From assembly GCF_009807005.1 (NCBI RefSeq), contig NZ_WUBR01000001.1:868001-932000 (forward strand): a stretch of 64,000 nt of DNA. The letters are read 5' to 3'. This document shows, in pieces, positions 51,218 through 59,902 of the stretch (positions within the stretch are counted from its first letter, which is position 1; every line of letters begins with the position of its first letter). Made by a program: the position numbers and the translations under genes. The notes under the pieces are model-generated. The model ran no database searches, was not told where the DNA came from, and saw nothing but the letters and a program-made list of their open reading frames with translations. The DNA is from Aurantiacibacter rhizosphaerae. GTDB taxonomy: Bacteria > Pseudomonadota > Alphaproteobacteria > Sphingomonadales > Sphingomonadaceae.

Positions 51218-52027
51218 ATGACACGTGACGATATGGCTGATGCCGTAGCCAAAGTTCCGGCGGTTACTGCGGGGTTCTGGATCATCAAGATTCTGGCGAC
51301 CACTTTGGGGGAGACAGCCGGAGACTCGGTAAGCATGAGCTGGCTGGGTGAAACATCCGCCACCGCGGGCCAATCGGGACTGAACGGCTATGTCGTGGGG
51401 ACTGCCATATTCGGGGCAGCGTTGCTGATCCTCGCATTCTTGCAAATTCGCGCCCGGCGCTTTCATGCCTGGCTGTACTGGGCAACCATCATCGCCTCCA
51501 CCACTGCGGGAACGACCCTGGCAGACTTCGCCACCCGATCGCTGGGTATCGGTTACCCCGGTGGATCGCTGCTGCTCCTTGCCCTGGTTCTCGGTTCGCT
51601 GTTCGCATGGCATCGCACTCTGGGTGAGATATCTGCCGCTTCGGTCCACACGCGCGAGGCGGAGCTGTTCTACTGGATCACCATCACCTTTTCCCAGACA
51701 CTGGGCACGGCACTGGGCGATTGGGTGGCGGACGGGTCGCTCGGCTATCTGGGCGCGGCAATGATCTTTGGAGGGGCGCTGGCGCTGGTGGCGCTGGCGC
51801 ATTACTTCACCCGCGTTCCCAAGCCCATGTTGTTCTGGACAGCGTTTATCCTCACACGGCCCCTGGGCGCGGTGGTGGGTGATTTTCTCGACAAGCCTGT
51901 ATCGAGCGGCGGACTTGAATTGAGCCGCCTTGCTGCTTCTGCCGTCCTCGCAGCCGCGATTGTAATGCTGATAGCGCTGTTGCCCCAACGCCCGGAGTCC
52001 GTCGCGGCGCAGGAACGGCTGGAATGA
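51218..52027 (+). CDS. COG4705-type membrane protein with four repeats
   Basis: A 269-residue membrane protein made of four copies of a two-helix unit. Each copy has an aromatic pair followed by a T-x-G-x-x-x-(G/A)-D turn: ILATTLGETAGDSV, IIASTTAGTTLADF, TFSQTLGTALGDW and ILTRPLGAVVGDF. It fits the uncharacterised COG4705 family. GGAG stands eight bases upstream of the ATG. The stop overlaps the PAP2 start (ATGA at 52024-52027), so they are co-translated. The repeated polar turn inside membrane helices suggests a transporter or channel, with the ligand unknown. Confidence 0.8.
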   Translation: MTRDDMADAVAKVPAVTAGFWIIKILATTLGETAGDSVSMSWLGETSATAGQSGLNGYVVGTAIFGAALLILAFLQIRARRFHAWLYWATIIASTTAGTTLADFATRSLGIGYPGGSLLLLALVLGSLFAWHRTLGEISAASVHTREAELFYWITITFSQTLGTALGDWVADGSLGYLGAAMIFGGALALVALAHYFTRVPKPMLFWTAFILTRPLGAVVGDFLDKPVSSGGLELSRLAASAVLAAAIVMLIALLPQRPESVAAQERLE

Positions 52028-52773
52028 TGCGCATCATCCGCAGCGGTTTAATGAATCGGATCGGTCCTCACCGCTGGGACAGCCACGTTCTGATAGCGTT
52101 TCTCGCCTTCGCTCTCGTGTCGCTCGGCATGATTGCCCTGGCTTCCGAAGTGGCGGAGGGCGACACCTTCGCGATCGACAAGATGATACTGACCGGACTG
52201 CGTCACAGCGATCAAGCTGGTTTGCCGATCGGTCCTGCCTGGCTGAGTGTGGCGGTGGCCGATCTTACATCGCTGGGTAGCGCGGCAGTTCTTGTCCTGA
52301 TCACCGTGTTCGCTCTGGGCTATCTTCTGGTCGTGGACAAGAAATCCAATGCTATGTTCGTCGCTGCCTCGATCACCGGTGGCGCCTTGCTCAGCGGGCT
52401 GCTGAAGGCAATTCTGGTCAGGCCGAGGCCCGAGATCGTGCCGCATCTCGTCGATGTCAGTTCATCGAGCTTTCCCAGTGGTCACAGCATGAACTCGGCC
52501 ATCGTCTACCTCACCTTGGCGGTGCTTTTAGCGCGCAGTGAAGAGGATCGGCACGTCCAGGTTTACCTGATCGCGGTCGCGCTGACCCTCACTCTCATAG
52601 TCGGCAGCACCAGGGTTTACCTGGGTGTCCATTGGCCAAGCGATGTGCTTGCGGGCTGGGCCGTAGGAGCCATCTGGGCAGCCGGGTGCTCTTTAATAGC
52701 AAGAGAGTTGCAGCGCCGCGGAGCAATTGAAAGGCCGGTTGAAGGGCCCGTCGATGGGCACTCTGGCAACTAA
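52024..52773 (+). CDS. PAP2 family phosphatase
   Basis: A 249-residue integral membrane lipid phosphatase. Its three motifs are KAILVRPRP (K-x6-R-P), SFPSGHS (PSGH) and TRVYLGVHWPSD (R-x5-H-x3-D). The first motif residues of the last block are S-T-R, close to the usual S-R. Such enzymes dephosphorylate phosphatidate, undecaprenyl pyrophosphate or related lipids. It is coupled to the COG4705 gene and converges on the DedA gene, the other membrane lipid-related protein here. Confidence 0.92.
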   Translation: MMRIIRSGLMNRIGPHRWDSHVLIAFLAFALVSLGMIALASEVAEGDTFAIDKMILTGLRHSDQAGLPIGPAWLSVAVADLTSLGSAAVLVLITVFALGYLLVVDKKSNAMFVAASITGGALLSGLLKAILVRPRPEIVPHLVDVSSSSFPSGHSMNSAIVYLTLAVLLARSEEDRHVQVYLIAVALTLTLIVGSTRVYLGVHWPSDVLAGWAVGAIWAAGCSLIARELQRRGAIERPVEGPVDGHSGN

Positions 52774-52795
52774 GGTGGCGCTGGCAATCGGACCG

Positions 52796-53383
52796 TCAGC
52801 CGTCAGGTGTCCCTCGCTGCTCGCGCGCCTTCCGCTGTCTCGCCGTGATGGTGTGCGCAAGCCATGCCGCTATGACCAACACGGCCACCGCACAAAGAAT
52901 GACTGCATTCAGATGCAACCGGCCGAACAGGGCCTCGATTGCCTGCCCGAAGAAATAGCCCAGCGTCACGAAGGTTGCGCCCCACACCAGCGCAGCGGCG
53001 GCGTTGATGAGGACGAAACGGGACGCGCGCAGGTCCGTCGTGCCTATGGCGACAGGGCTGATAGTGCGCAGACCGTAGAGGAAGCGGAATGCGAAGACGA
53101 AGCCTGTCGGATGCCGATCAAAGACCGCCAACGCCCGTTTGAACGCAGGCTTTGCGCGAATTTTCTGCACATAGGCGGTGTCGCGAAACCCGCGGCCCAG
53201 TGCGAAGAAAACCTGGTCTGCCAGAAATGATCCGAGCGATGCCGCCAGCACAGCCGGCAAGAAAGCAAACAGCCCGCGATGCACGAACATCCCGCCAAGG
53301 ACTGTCACCGTCTCCCCTTCAAGCCCGGCGCCTATGCCAAGCGCCCAGAGGCCATATTGGGTGAGGAATTGTTCAAGCTGCAT
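52796..53383 (-). CDS. DedA family membrane protein
   Basis: A 195-residue protein of the DedA/SNARE-associated family. It has the conserved EGETVTVLGGMFVHRG near 22-37, GSFLADQVFFALGRGFR in the middle, FRFLYGLRTISPVAIG and the membrane helix GATFVTLGYFFGQ. DedA proteins flip lipid carriers (undecaprenyl phosphate or phosphatidylethanolamine). The ATG at 53383 was selected over an upstream extension that lacks family similarity. Its neighbours are PAP2 (convergent) and the M61 peptidase (divergent). Confidence 0.9.
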   Translation of the reverse strand: MQLEQFLTQYGLWALGIGAGLEGETVTVLGGMFVHRGLFAFLPAVLAASLGSFLADQVFFALGRGFRDTAYVQKIRAKPAFKRALAVFDRHPTGFVFAFRFLYGLRTISPVAIGTTDLRASRFVLINAAAALVWGATFVTLGYFFGQAIEALFGRLHLNAVILCAVAVLVIAAWLAHTITARQRKAREQRGTPDG

Positions 53384-53545
53384 CGGGTGCTTTTCTGCCG
53401 CGAAATCCGGCTGGTTTCCTGAAACGATCGCGGTACATTCGCAATCGATAATAATTGCATCGCTGGTTGCGGGGGAGGGAACGGCTCGGCCAGATCCGCG
53501 GTTTTTATCCAAGGCAAACACATCAGATCAGAGAGGAAAAGACGG

Positions 53546-55411
53546 TTGGACCAATCGAGCGGCGCGCAGGCTTCGGCCATCCAGCTCAGCGTGGATGCAA
53601 CAGATGTGGCACGGGCAATCTTCTGGGCCACGCAGACCATGTCGGTGCAGGGGCGCGAGGGGCGTATCGCGCTCACGCTGGCCAAGTGGCTGCCCGCCTA
53701 TCACGCGCCGCGCGGGGCGATAGACAGGCTGGCGGGGCTGGATTTCAGGGCGGATGGCTCGCCATGCCGCTGGCAGCGCGATCCTGACGATCCTTACCGC
53801 ATCCTGGTCGATCTGCCCGAAGGGGCCATGCGCCTTGATATCACCTGCCAATCCCTGTCGCCCACGCAAGGCAATCAGGGCCGCATCATGGTGAGTGACG
53901 AGATTTTGCGCTTCCACTGGGAAGAATGCCTGCTCTATCCCGCAGACGCCCCGATTGACGATATACTGGTGGAGCCCGCCCTGCGATTGCCAGAAGGATG
54001 GGACTGGGCCTGCGCACTGGGCCGCGCGGACGAGGCGCAGACCGGGCCGGGCCAATCGATGCTGCGGTTCAAGCCGGTAAACGTGCGCACGCTGATCGAT
54101 TGCCCGGTGCTGGCCGGCATCCACACCCATCGCGAGGATCTGGACGCAAACGTCGAACTGCTGATCGTGGCGGATCGGCAAGACCAGTTGCCGCAGGGCA
54201 CCGAGGAACTGGAATGTCATAAGCGCCTGATCGCGGAGGCGGACGTGCTGTTCGGCCATCGGCCTTTCGACAATTACGTGTTCCTGATGGCCTGTTCGGA
54301 CCAGATCGGGCGCATGGGGCTGGAGCATGAATGTTGCAGCGAGGAGGGCGTGCGCGCCACCTATTTCAGCAATTGGCAAAGCTCCACGACGGAACGCGAT
54401 CTCCTGCCGCATGAATATGTGCACGCCTGGGTCGGCAAATACCGTGTGCCGGCGGGGAATTACCAGTCCGATTTCAGCCGCATGACGAATGAGCTGATGT
54501 GGGTGTATGAAGGGCTGACGCAGTATTACGGCCACGTCCTTGCCGCGCGGTGCGGGCTGATCTGCGCAGAATTGACGCGGGAGGCGTTTGCGCTGGTTTT
54601 CGCCACATATGACAATCGGCCGGGCCGCACATGGCGTCCGCTGGCCGATACGGACAATGATCCCATCTTCACCGCACGCGAGGCGCAGCCATGGCAAAGC
54701 TGGCAGCGCTCGGAGGATTATTATTCCGAAGGCCTGCTGATCTGGATGGAAGCGGATACGATCATTCGGCAGGGATCAGACGGCAAGCGATCGCTGGACG
54801 ATCTGATGCGCCGCTTCTTTGCACCCGACGGCGCAGGTGATCCGGGCGTGGCAGGCGGACAGGGACAACGCCGGACGCCTGAACCCTACGGGCGCGATGA
54901 ACTGATCAGGGCGCTGACCGATCTGCACGAATACGACTGGGCTGGCTTCTTCAAATCCCGCGTCGATGGCATCGCCCCGCACGCGCCCTATGCCGGGATC
55001 GAGAACGGGGGCTATCGCCTCGTCTGGCAGGGCCACCCATCTGGCTGGCAGGCGGATGACCAGACGCACCATTCCTATTTCGACTTCTCCTATTCAATGG
55101 GGGTCAAGATGGGCATCGGCGCCAAGGTGATCGATGTTCTGTGGGACGGGCCAGCCTTCAATGCCGGGATGACGAAGGGGATGGAGGTCCTCTCGGTTGG
55201 CGGGGTAACCTATTCCCACGCGGCGATGCAGGATGCGCTGGATAATTGCGCCGATGGCGGCGGCAGTGTGGAGCTGGTGGTCAAGCGGTTGGACAAGGTG
55301 AAGACGCTGACTATCGATTGCCCGACGGGCCAGCGTTATCCCGCCCTCGTGCCCGATGGCGACGGCCCGCATCTTCTCGACGCAATTCTGAGGCCGCGCG
55401 CCACGTCATAG
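53546..55411 (+). CDS. M61 family metallopeptidase (glycyl aminopeptidase-like, with PDZ)
   Basis: A 621-residue protease. The N-terminal beta-sandwich is followed by the catalytic domain with H289-E-Y-V-H293 and a downstream Glu in NELMWVYEGLTQYYG. The C-terminal PDZ-like segment includes NAGMTKGMEVLSVGGV. M61 enzymes are usually exported, yet no signal peptide can be found at the TTG start (53546), which has AGAGG about nine bases upstream. It may be cytoplasmic or the true N-terminus may differ. It cleaves N-terminal Gly/Ala residues. Confidence 0.88.
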   Translation: MDQSSGAQASAIQLSVDATDVARAIFWATQTMSVQGREGRIALTLAKWLPAYHAPRGAIDRLAGLDFRADGSPCRWQRDPDDPYRILVDLPEGAMRLDITCQSLSPTQGNQGRIMVSDEILRFHWEECLLYPADAPIDDILVEPALRLPEGWDWACALGRADEAQTGPGQSMLRFKPVNVRTLIDCPVLAGIHTHREDLDANVELLIVADRQDQLPQGTEELECHKRLIAEADVLFGHRPFDNYVFLMACSDQIGRMGLEHECCSEEGVRATYFSNWQSSTTERDLLPHEYVHAWVGKYRVPAGNYQSDFSRMTNELMWVYEGLTQYYGHVLAARCGLICAELTREAFALVFATYDNRPGRTWRPLADTDNDPIFTAREAQPWQSWQRSEDYYSEGLLIWMEADTIIRQGSDGKRSLDDLMRRFFAPDGAGDPGVAGGQGQRRTPEPYGRDELIRALTDLHEYDWAGFFKSRVDGIAPHAPYAGIENGGYRLVWQGHPSGWQADDQTHHSYFDFSYSMGVKMGIGAKVIDVLWDGPAFNAGMTKGMEVLSVGGVTYSHAAMQDALDNCADGGGSVELVVKRLDKVKTLTIDCPTGQRYPALVPDGDGPHLLDAILRPRATS

Positions 55412-55466
55412 GGGCAGTGCCGATGGCATCGTAAATGTGGCTGTCTGGCGGCAAGCTACAGGCGCT

Positions 55467-56738
55467 TCATCCGGCTTTTTCCACCGGTGCCGGGTCAGCA
55501 ATGCGGCCGAAGAAGATCAGCGCGCCGCTGGCCCGGTCGCGGATGGTCAACAGGAATGGACGGTCGACGATCATCGTCGGCACATCCGGCATAATGCGCG
55601 AACCGGTGACCACGATCTTCACCGCCGTCACCGCCGCTGCCTCCGTCCCTTTTTCATCCACACGCAGGAAGGTGGCGTGGGCCACATCGTCAATTTTCAG
55701 CGGGGCAGCGGCCATGCTGGAGAAATCGGCACAATTTTCGTTGAAAGCGCAGGGCATTCCTGCCGCGATCAGCGCCTTCTTCACGCTGCCGTCGAAGCGC
55801 GCTTCGAAACGGGGCAGGCGCAGCAGGATTTCGCGTTCCTCTGCCGTGCCAAGATCGAATTTGCCGTCGCTCCCCTGCTGGCCGAGATTGAAGGAAAGAC
55901 CGTCCAGATCGCGCTCCCAGCGGCGCAGGGTCGCCATGTCCCTTGGCAGGAACACTTCCATCACAAAGCGACCATCATCGCCATAGGGAAGCTGTACCGC
56001 CTGCCAGTCACGCGTCTGGCGATAGGCCATCGGCGCGATGCGCTCCATCATGTAGATGTTCTGCTTCGTGCCATCGCCGCGCGTGAATTCGCCGATGCTG
56101 CCATCTTCGAAGGGGATGCTCCAGTCCGCCTTGAACCATACTGCATTGGTCAGCACCGCAGCCGTCAGATCGTTCAGGCCGCTGGCCTCGACGATGCGGG
56201 TAATCCGCTCACGCGTCTGATCGCTGACCCAGCCGTTGATCGTGTCGGCAGAACCCTGCGGATCGCCGCCGAAATCCAGTGGGCGGGCAGTGGCGCCGAA
56301 ATTTTCTCTGGTGGTGCGCAGGTACTCCGGCGTGAAAGCGAGCTTGTCCGATAGCCACAATGCATTGGCGACAGACAGCGCCACCTTGTCGTCCCCCGTC
56401 CGCGTCAGGAAGCGGTCGTAATCCTTTACGCCAAGCTCTGGCCGAGTGGCTGCATCCCACCCCAGCAGGGCGCGCATTTCAGCCTCGGTCTCCCCGCGCG
56501 CGCCGGGTAAGGCGAGGCCAAGCCCTTCGCTGAGCGACAGGGGCGAGATGAAGAGATTGTCGTTCGGTTCTGCCGCCTGCGCCATCTGCGGATAGAGCCG
56601 CGCGGCAAGCTGCGCCTGACCGGCGGTAATATCGTTCGGGCTGGCCTGCGCCCCGCCTTGCGCCGCGGGCGGCACTGGCGTGGTGGCGCATCCGCTGGCC
56701 AGCAATGCGCCGCCGATCATTGCCAGGATTGCTTTCAT
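55467..56738 (-). CDS. Lipoprotein serpin (serine protease inhibitor)
   Basis: A 423-residue serpin. It has a lipobox (ALLASGC, Cys 17). The fold is supported by NDNLFISPLSLSEGL, LTNAVWFKADWSIPFE, and the reactive-loop hinge EKGTEAAAVTAV, which has small residues at P15-P9 as required for an inhibitory serpin. By alignment with antitrypsin the scissile region falls in KIVVTGSR, with the P1 residue uncertain (Thr or Arg nearby). The breach/shutter motif PFLLTIRDRASGALIFFGRI follows. It overlaps the upstream lipoprotein gene by four bases. It may protect the cell from external proteases. Confidence 0.92.
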   Translation of the reverse strand: MKAILAMIGGALLASGCATTPVPPAAQGGAQASPNDITAGQAQLAARLYPQMAQAAEPNDNLFISPLSLSEGLGLALPGARGETEAEMRALLGWDAATRPELGVKDYDRFLTRTGDDKVALSVANALWLSDKLAFTPEYLRTTRENFGATARPLDFGGDPQGSADTINGWVSDQTRERITRIVEASGLNDLTAAVLTNAVWFKADWSIPFEDGSIGEFTRGDGTKQNIYMMERIAPMAYRQTRDWQAVQLPYGDDGRFVMEVFLPRDMATLRRWERDLDGLSFNLGQQGSDGKFDLGTAEEREILLRLPRFEARFDGSVKKALIAAGMPCAFNENCADFSSMAAAPLKIDDVAHATFLRVDEKGTEAAAVTAVKIVVTGSRIMPDVPTMIVDRPFLLTIRDRASGALIFFGRIADPAPVEKAG

Positions 56739-58111
56739 TGATCCTGCTCCAGAAACTCGGCCAGCCATTCGGGTAACGGTCGGAGATAACCTTGAGGCGT
56801 GCGGCACAGGCCGGACACCAGACTTGTTCCCGTGGGACATTCCGAAGCATCCATTACGGGGCGCGGAGGAACATCTATCGTCATCGCGGCGGTGATGGGC
56901 GGTGCGGCGATGCCATTGGCGTCCACCTGCCGATTTGCTGCCTGCCGCCGATCCAGCCACGCCATTGCGCGGCGCGCCTGCGCCTCTTCAAGACCATAGG
57001 AACTCTGCAGGCGCTGTAGTGCGCGGGCGTTATCATTCACCACGTCCTGCCGCGATTGTGCGTCCGCGCTTTCGAGGCCTTCCACCTTGATCACTCTGCC
57101 CGGCCCGCACGCCGCGTGGATCGGCTCCACCAGTTCCGGCACGGTCACTTCGTTGACGGAGCCCATGAAGGTCACCGTCTCACCCACGCGCGCATAGCCG
57201 GGGGCTGCTTCCGATCCGTAGGCCAGGTAGTTCTGGCTATCGACGAACAGGCGCGCGCCGAAAGGAAACAGCACCAGCGCATCGTCATGATCGGCGGCGC
57301 GGAAGCAGCCATCCTTCAGCACGACCTGCACACGGCTGTTGATGGCGTTGAGCGCGCCTGCCGGCCGATCATGGCGGGGGAAGATGCGGATATGCGGGGC
57401 CACGCTGGCGGGCACGGCATCATCGCGCTGCGCTGCGCTGGGCGGATTGCTGATCGGCACCACCGGCGCGGCGCGGAACACCAGCGTTACCGGTTCGGGA
57501 ATGGTTACGCCCTTGCGGCGCACAAGATCGCGAAACTCGTTTTCGGATACGCTGATCTCCACGCTCACTTCCTGCGGGCGAATGCCGGTTGCCTGGATCA
57601 CGCGGTCTTCGCGGAATGTCTCCCACATGAAATCGGCAGCGGCCATCAGCTCTTCTTTTGACCAGCGAACGGTTTCACCGCGAAAGGTGGGATTATCGCT
57701 GTATTTGCGCAGGGTCTGCGGTCCGTCACGCAGGAATTGCACCACCAGTCCCGGTTCGCCATCATTGTCGTAATACAGATCGACGAAGTTGCCGCGCTCT
57801 TCCCGTCGCAGCCGTTCTGTCAGCGCCTGCACCTCGTCCATCACGCTATTCTGATATTTTGCGACCCGCATGAACTGCGCATCGGCGGCATCCTGTTCGG
57901 CAGTGCGCGGTTCTGGCGGGCGCGGCTGCTGCGGATCGAAATCGGCTGGCGGCACGTCTATGATGGTGGCAAACCCCTCTGCGTTAAAGTCCGCGCGGAA
58001 CGGCTGCGATGCGTCCGGGGGGCCTTCTTCCGGGGTGTTTGCCGCACAGGCGGCCAGCATTGCGCACAGGCTCAATCCAGCCGCGAGCGTCGTGAATCGT
58101 CGCATGGTCAT
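56735..58111 (-). CDS. Lipoprotein of unknown function, copy 1
   Basis: A 458-residue exported lipoprotein (lipobox MLAAC). I do not recognise a domain. The central stretch VVLKDGCFRAADHDDALVLFPFGARLFVDSQNYLAY is shared with the protein at 58145. The C-terminus has a second Cys-containing block, with ASECPTGTSLVSGLCR near the end. The first 120 residues are rich in Pro and Asp. GAGGGG stands eight bases upstream of the ATG. It lies between its paralogue and the serpin in one operon. Confidence 0.8.
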   Translation of the reverse strand: MTMRRFTTLAAGLSLCAMLAACAANTPEEGPPDASQPFRADFNAEGFATIIDVPPADFDPQQPRPPEPRTAEQDAADAQFMRVAKYQNSVMDEVQALTERLRREERGNFVDLYYDNDGEPGLVVQFLRDGPQTLRKYSDNPTFRGETVRWSKEELMAAADFMWETFREDRVIQATGIRPQEVSVEISVSENEFRDLVRRKGVTIPEPVTLVFRAAPVVPISNPPSAAQRDDAVPASVAPHIRIFPRHDRPAGALNAINSRVQVVLKDGCFRAADHDDALVLFPFGARLFVDSQNYLAYGSEAAPGYARVGETVTFMGSVNEVTVPELVEPIHAACGPGRVIKVEGLESADAQSRQDVVNDNARALQRLQSSYGLEEAQARRAMAWLDRRQAANRQVDANGIAAPPITAAMTIDVPPRPVMDASECPTGTSLVSGLCRTPQGYLRPLPEWLAEFLEQDQ

Positions 58112-58144
58112 CGGGTCAGTCCCCTCATCGATTTCAACCTCATC

Positions 58145-59683
58145 TCATTGTTCTGGCTGACGACATTCGAAAACCTCCGGGCCGGAATAGAGGTAAATCG
58201 GTCCGTCGCGGTTGGGGTAGATCCACAGGTCGGGCAGGCCTTCACGCGCGGCCACGATGCGAAATCCCGGCAGCACCATGCCTTCATCGATAAAGCCGTT
58301 GGCATGGTCCCACAGCGCGGCGCCTTCGTCTGCCCAGAAGATCATGTTCGATGATCGATTGGTGCGGATCAGCGTATCGGGCCGTTCGGATGGATCGCGC
58401 TCCTCGAACAGGCACACGCCGTTGCGATTGGGTTCCAGCTTCTTGGGCGGCGAGGGCGGGCGGTCAATTGGCGCTGCGGGTGCGCTTTGCGCTTCGGGAG
58501 GCAACGGTGCGGGCGGCGGCGGTTCCGGAGGATTGCCCCAGATGCCATAGGTTTTCGCGCATTGCGTGGGATGATCGCGCGTGCCGCGAAGCCTGTTGTC
58601 CGCCATCGTCTGTTCCTGCGCCAGCAGGCAGGAATTGGCGCGGCGCATGGCCTCTTCGCTGCTGATGCCTTCCCGGTCGCGATATTCGCGCACGCCGAAC
58701 CAGTCGCTGCCATAACCCGCCGCCTGATCGAGCGACGTGACGGCCACGACGCGATGCTCCCCGCAGGCCTCTATCAGTTCTGCAGGCGGATCGGCGACAT
58801 CGGACCTGTAGCCAAGCTGCAATCGCGTGCCGACCCGGCCAAGCCGCTGTTCGCTGTGGGAATATCGCGGGCGAAACGCCAGATAGCCTTCATCGTCCCG
58901 ATAGATGCCGGTGCCGAAGGGAAACAGGGCAAGCGGATCGTCATCGCCTGCCTCGTCTATGAAAAAGCAGCCATCGCGAAGCACCACGGCATCATAGCTG
59001 GCGAGATCGGGAGTGGGGCCGAGCAAGCTCGTCTGCTGCGGAAAATAGCGGATGGCATCGCGAGCATCCTCGGAAACGCTCGGCAGGTCCGGTTCCGCAA
59101 AGGGGTTGAAGCGAAGCTGCAAATTGCGAGGCATATCCCAGCCGCGCTCTGCACGCAGTTGCTCAAAGGCCGTGCGGGACATTGCGATATCCAGCCACGG
59201 CACGCTCATATTGCCAAAGCCGGGGGAAGCGACATCGGTGCCGATCCGCTCTGCCCAGTCGCGCACGACCTTGTCCTGTTCCGCGCGGGAGAAATCCGCG
59301 GTTTGCGCGCTGAAAAGCGGGATGGAGGTGTAGCGCGCCAGCGAAGTGGCGGGATCGCGCAGGAAATAGGCGATGGCGCGTACCGTGCCGATGCCTTCGT
59401 TCTCCGGCCCATCGGTCCAGCGCCACTCGATGCCGCCGAAATTGCCATTTTCGCCCTGCTTCAGGCGGCGCAGCATCGGCAGATTGCGCTGCTCCAGCGC
59501 ATCGGCAAAGCGCATTCGCCGGTCTGCGACGGTGGGCGTATAGGTGTCCGGGCCAAGCCGTGTGATCGGCGTATAGGGCGGCGCTTCAAGAACAGTTGCG
59601 TAGTCACCGCCATCCGCTTCGGGAGATGCAGTACACGCCGCAGGAAAGGAAGCGATGCAAGCAAGGAAAAGGCTACGAATCAA
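58145..59683 (-). CDS. Lipoprotein of unknown function, copy 2
   Basis: A 512-residue paralogue of the protein encoded at 56735. A lipobox (FPAAC) ends a short signal. Shared features are AVVLRDGCFFIDEAGDDDPLALFPFGTGIYRDDEGYLAF and a following acid-helical segment (VADPPAELIEACGEHRVVAV). A second Pro-rich linker near 400 (PPEPPPPAPLPPEAQ) and a C-terminal block FECRQPEQ are specific to it. I place the start at TTG 59683 with GGAG seven bases upstream. A palindrome GTTACACAGTAAC (59700-59712) lies just ahead. It is the first gene of the operon that ends with the serpin. Confidence 0.75.
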   Translation of the reverse strand: MIRSLFLACIASFPAACTASPEADGGDYATVLEAPPYTPITRLGPDTYTPTVADRRMRFADALEQRNLPMLRRLKQGENGNFGGIEWRWTDGPENEGIGTVRAIAYFLRDPATSLARYTSIPLFSAQTADFSRAEQDKVVRDWAERIGTDVASPGFGNMSVPWLDIAMSRTAFEQLRAERGWDMPRNLQLRFNPFAEPDLPSVSEDARDAIRYFPQQTSLLGPTPDLASYDAVVLRDGCFFIDEAGDDDPLALFPFGTGIYRDDEGYLAFRPRYSHSEQRLGRVGTRLQLGYRSDVADPPAELIEACGEHRVVAVTSLDQAAGYGSDWFGVREYRDREGISSEEAMRRANSCLLAQEQTMADNRLRGTRDHPTQCAKTYGIWGNPPEPPPPAPLPPEAQSAPAAPIDRPPSPPKKLEPNRNGVCLFEERDPSERPDTLIRTNRSSNMIFWADEGAALWDHANGFIDEGMVLPGFRIVAAREGLPDLWIYPNRDGPIYLYSGPEVFECRQPEQ

Positions 59684-59699
59684 TTCGATACTCCGCAAG

Positions 59700-59712
59700 G
59701 TTACACAGTAAC
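59700..59712. promoter_or_regulatory. Palindrome ahead of the lipoprotein-serpin operon
   Basis: GTTACACAGTAAC is a perfect GTTAC-N3-GTAAC dyad, 16 bases from the chosen start of the lipoprotein copy 2 gene. Position and symmetry fit a dimeric regulator's site in the 5' region. Confidence 0.45.
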
Positions 59713-59902
59713 ATTGTGCAGTGATGCCTGAACCGAAGCTAAACGACTTGCCGCGCGTTCCTACCTGTTCGCCGCTGCAGCAATAGTTTCGCCGAAGGGC
59801 AGAACTTGCACTTCAGCGCATTCGCGCAGCCAACATCAATTGCGTAGTCCCGGCGAGCATGGGCATTGAGCGGGTGCGCTTTACTTGATACTTCACCGCA
59901 GG

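Noticed and set aside
51068-51988. 307-codon upstream extension of the LuxR-type regulator
   Set aside because: It is antisense to the COG4705 gene and is polar, repetitive and unlike a protein domain. The ATG at 51067 begins the membrane segment.
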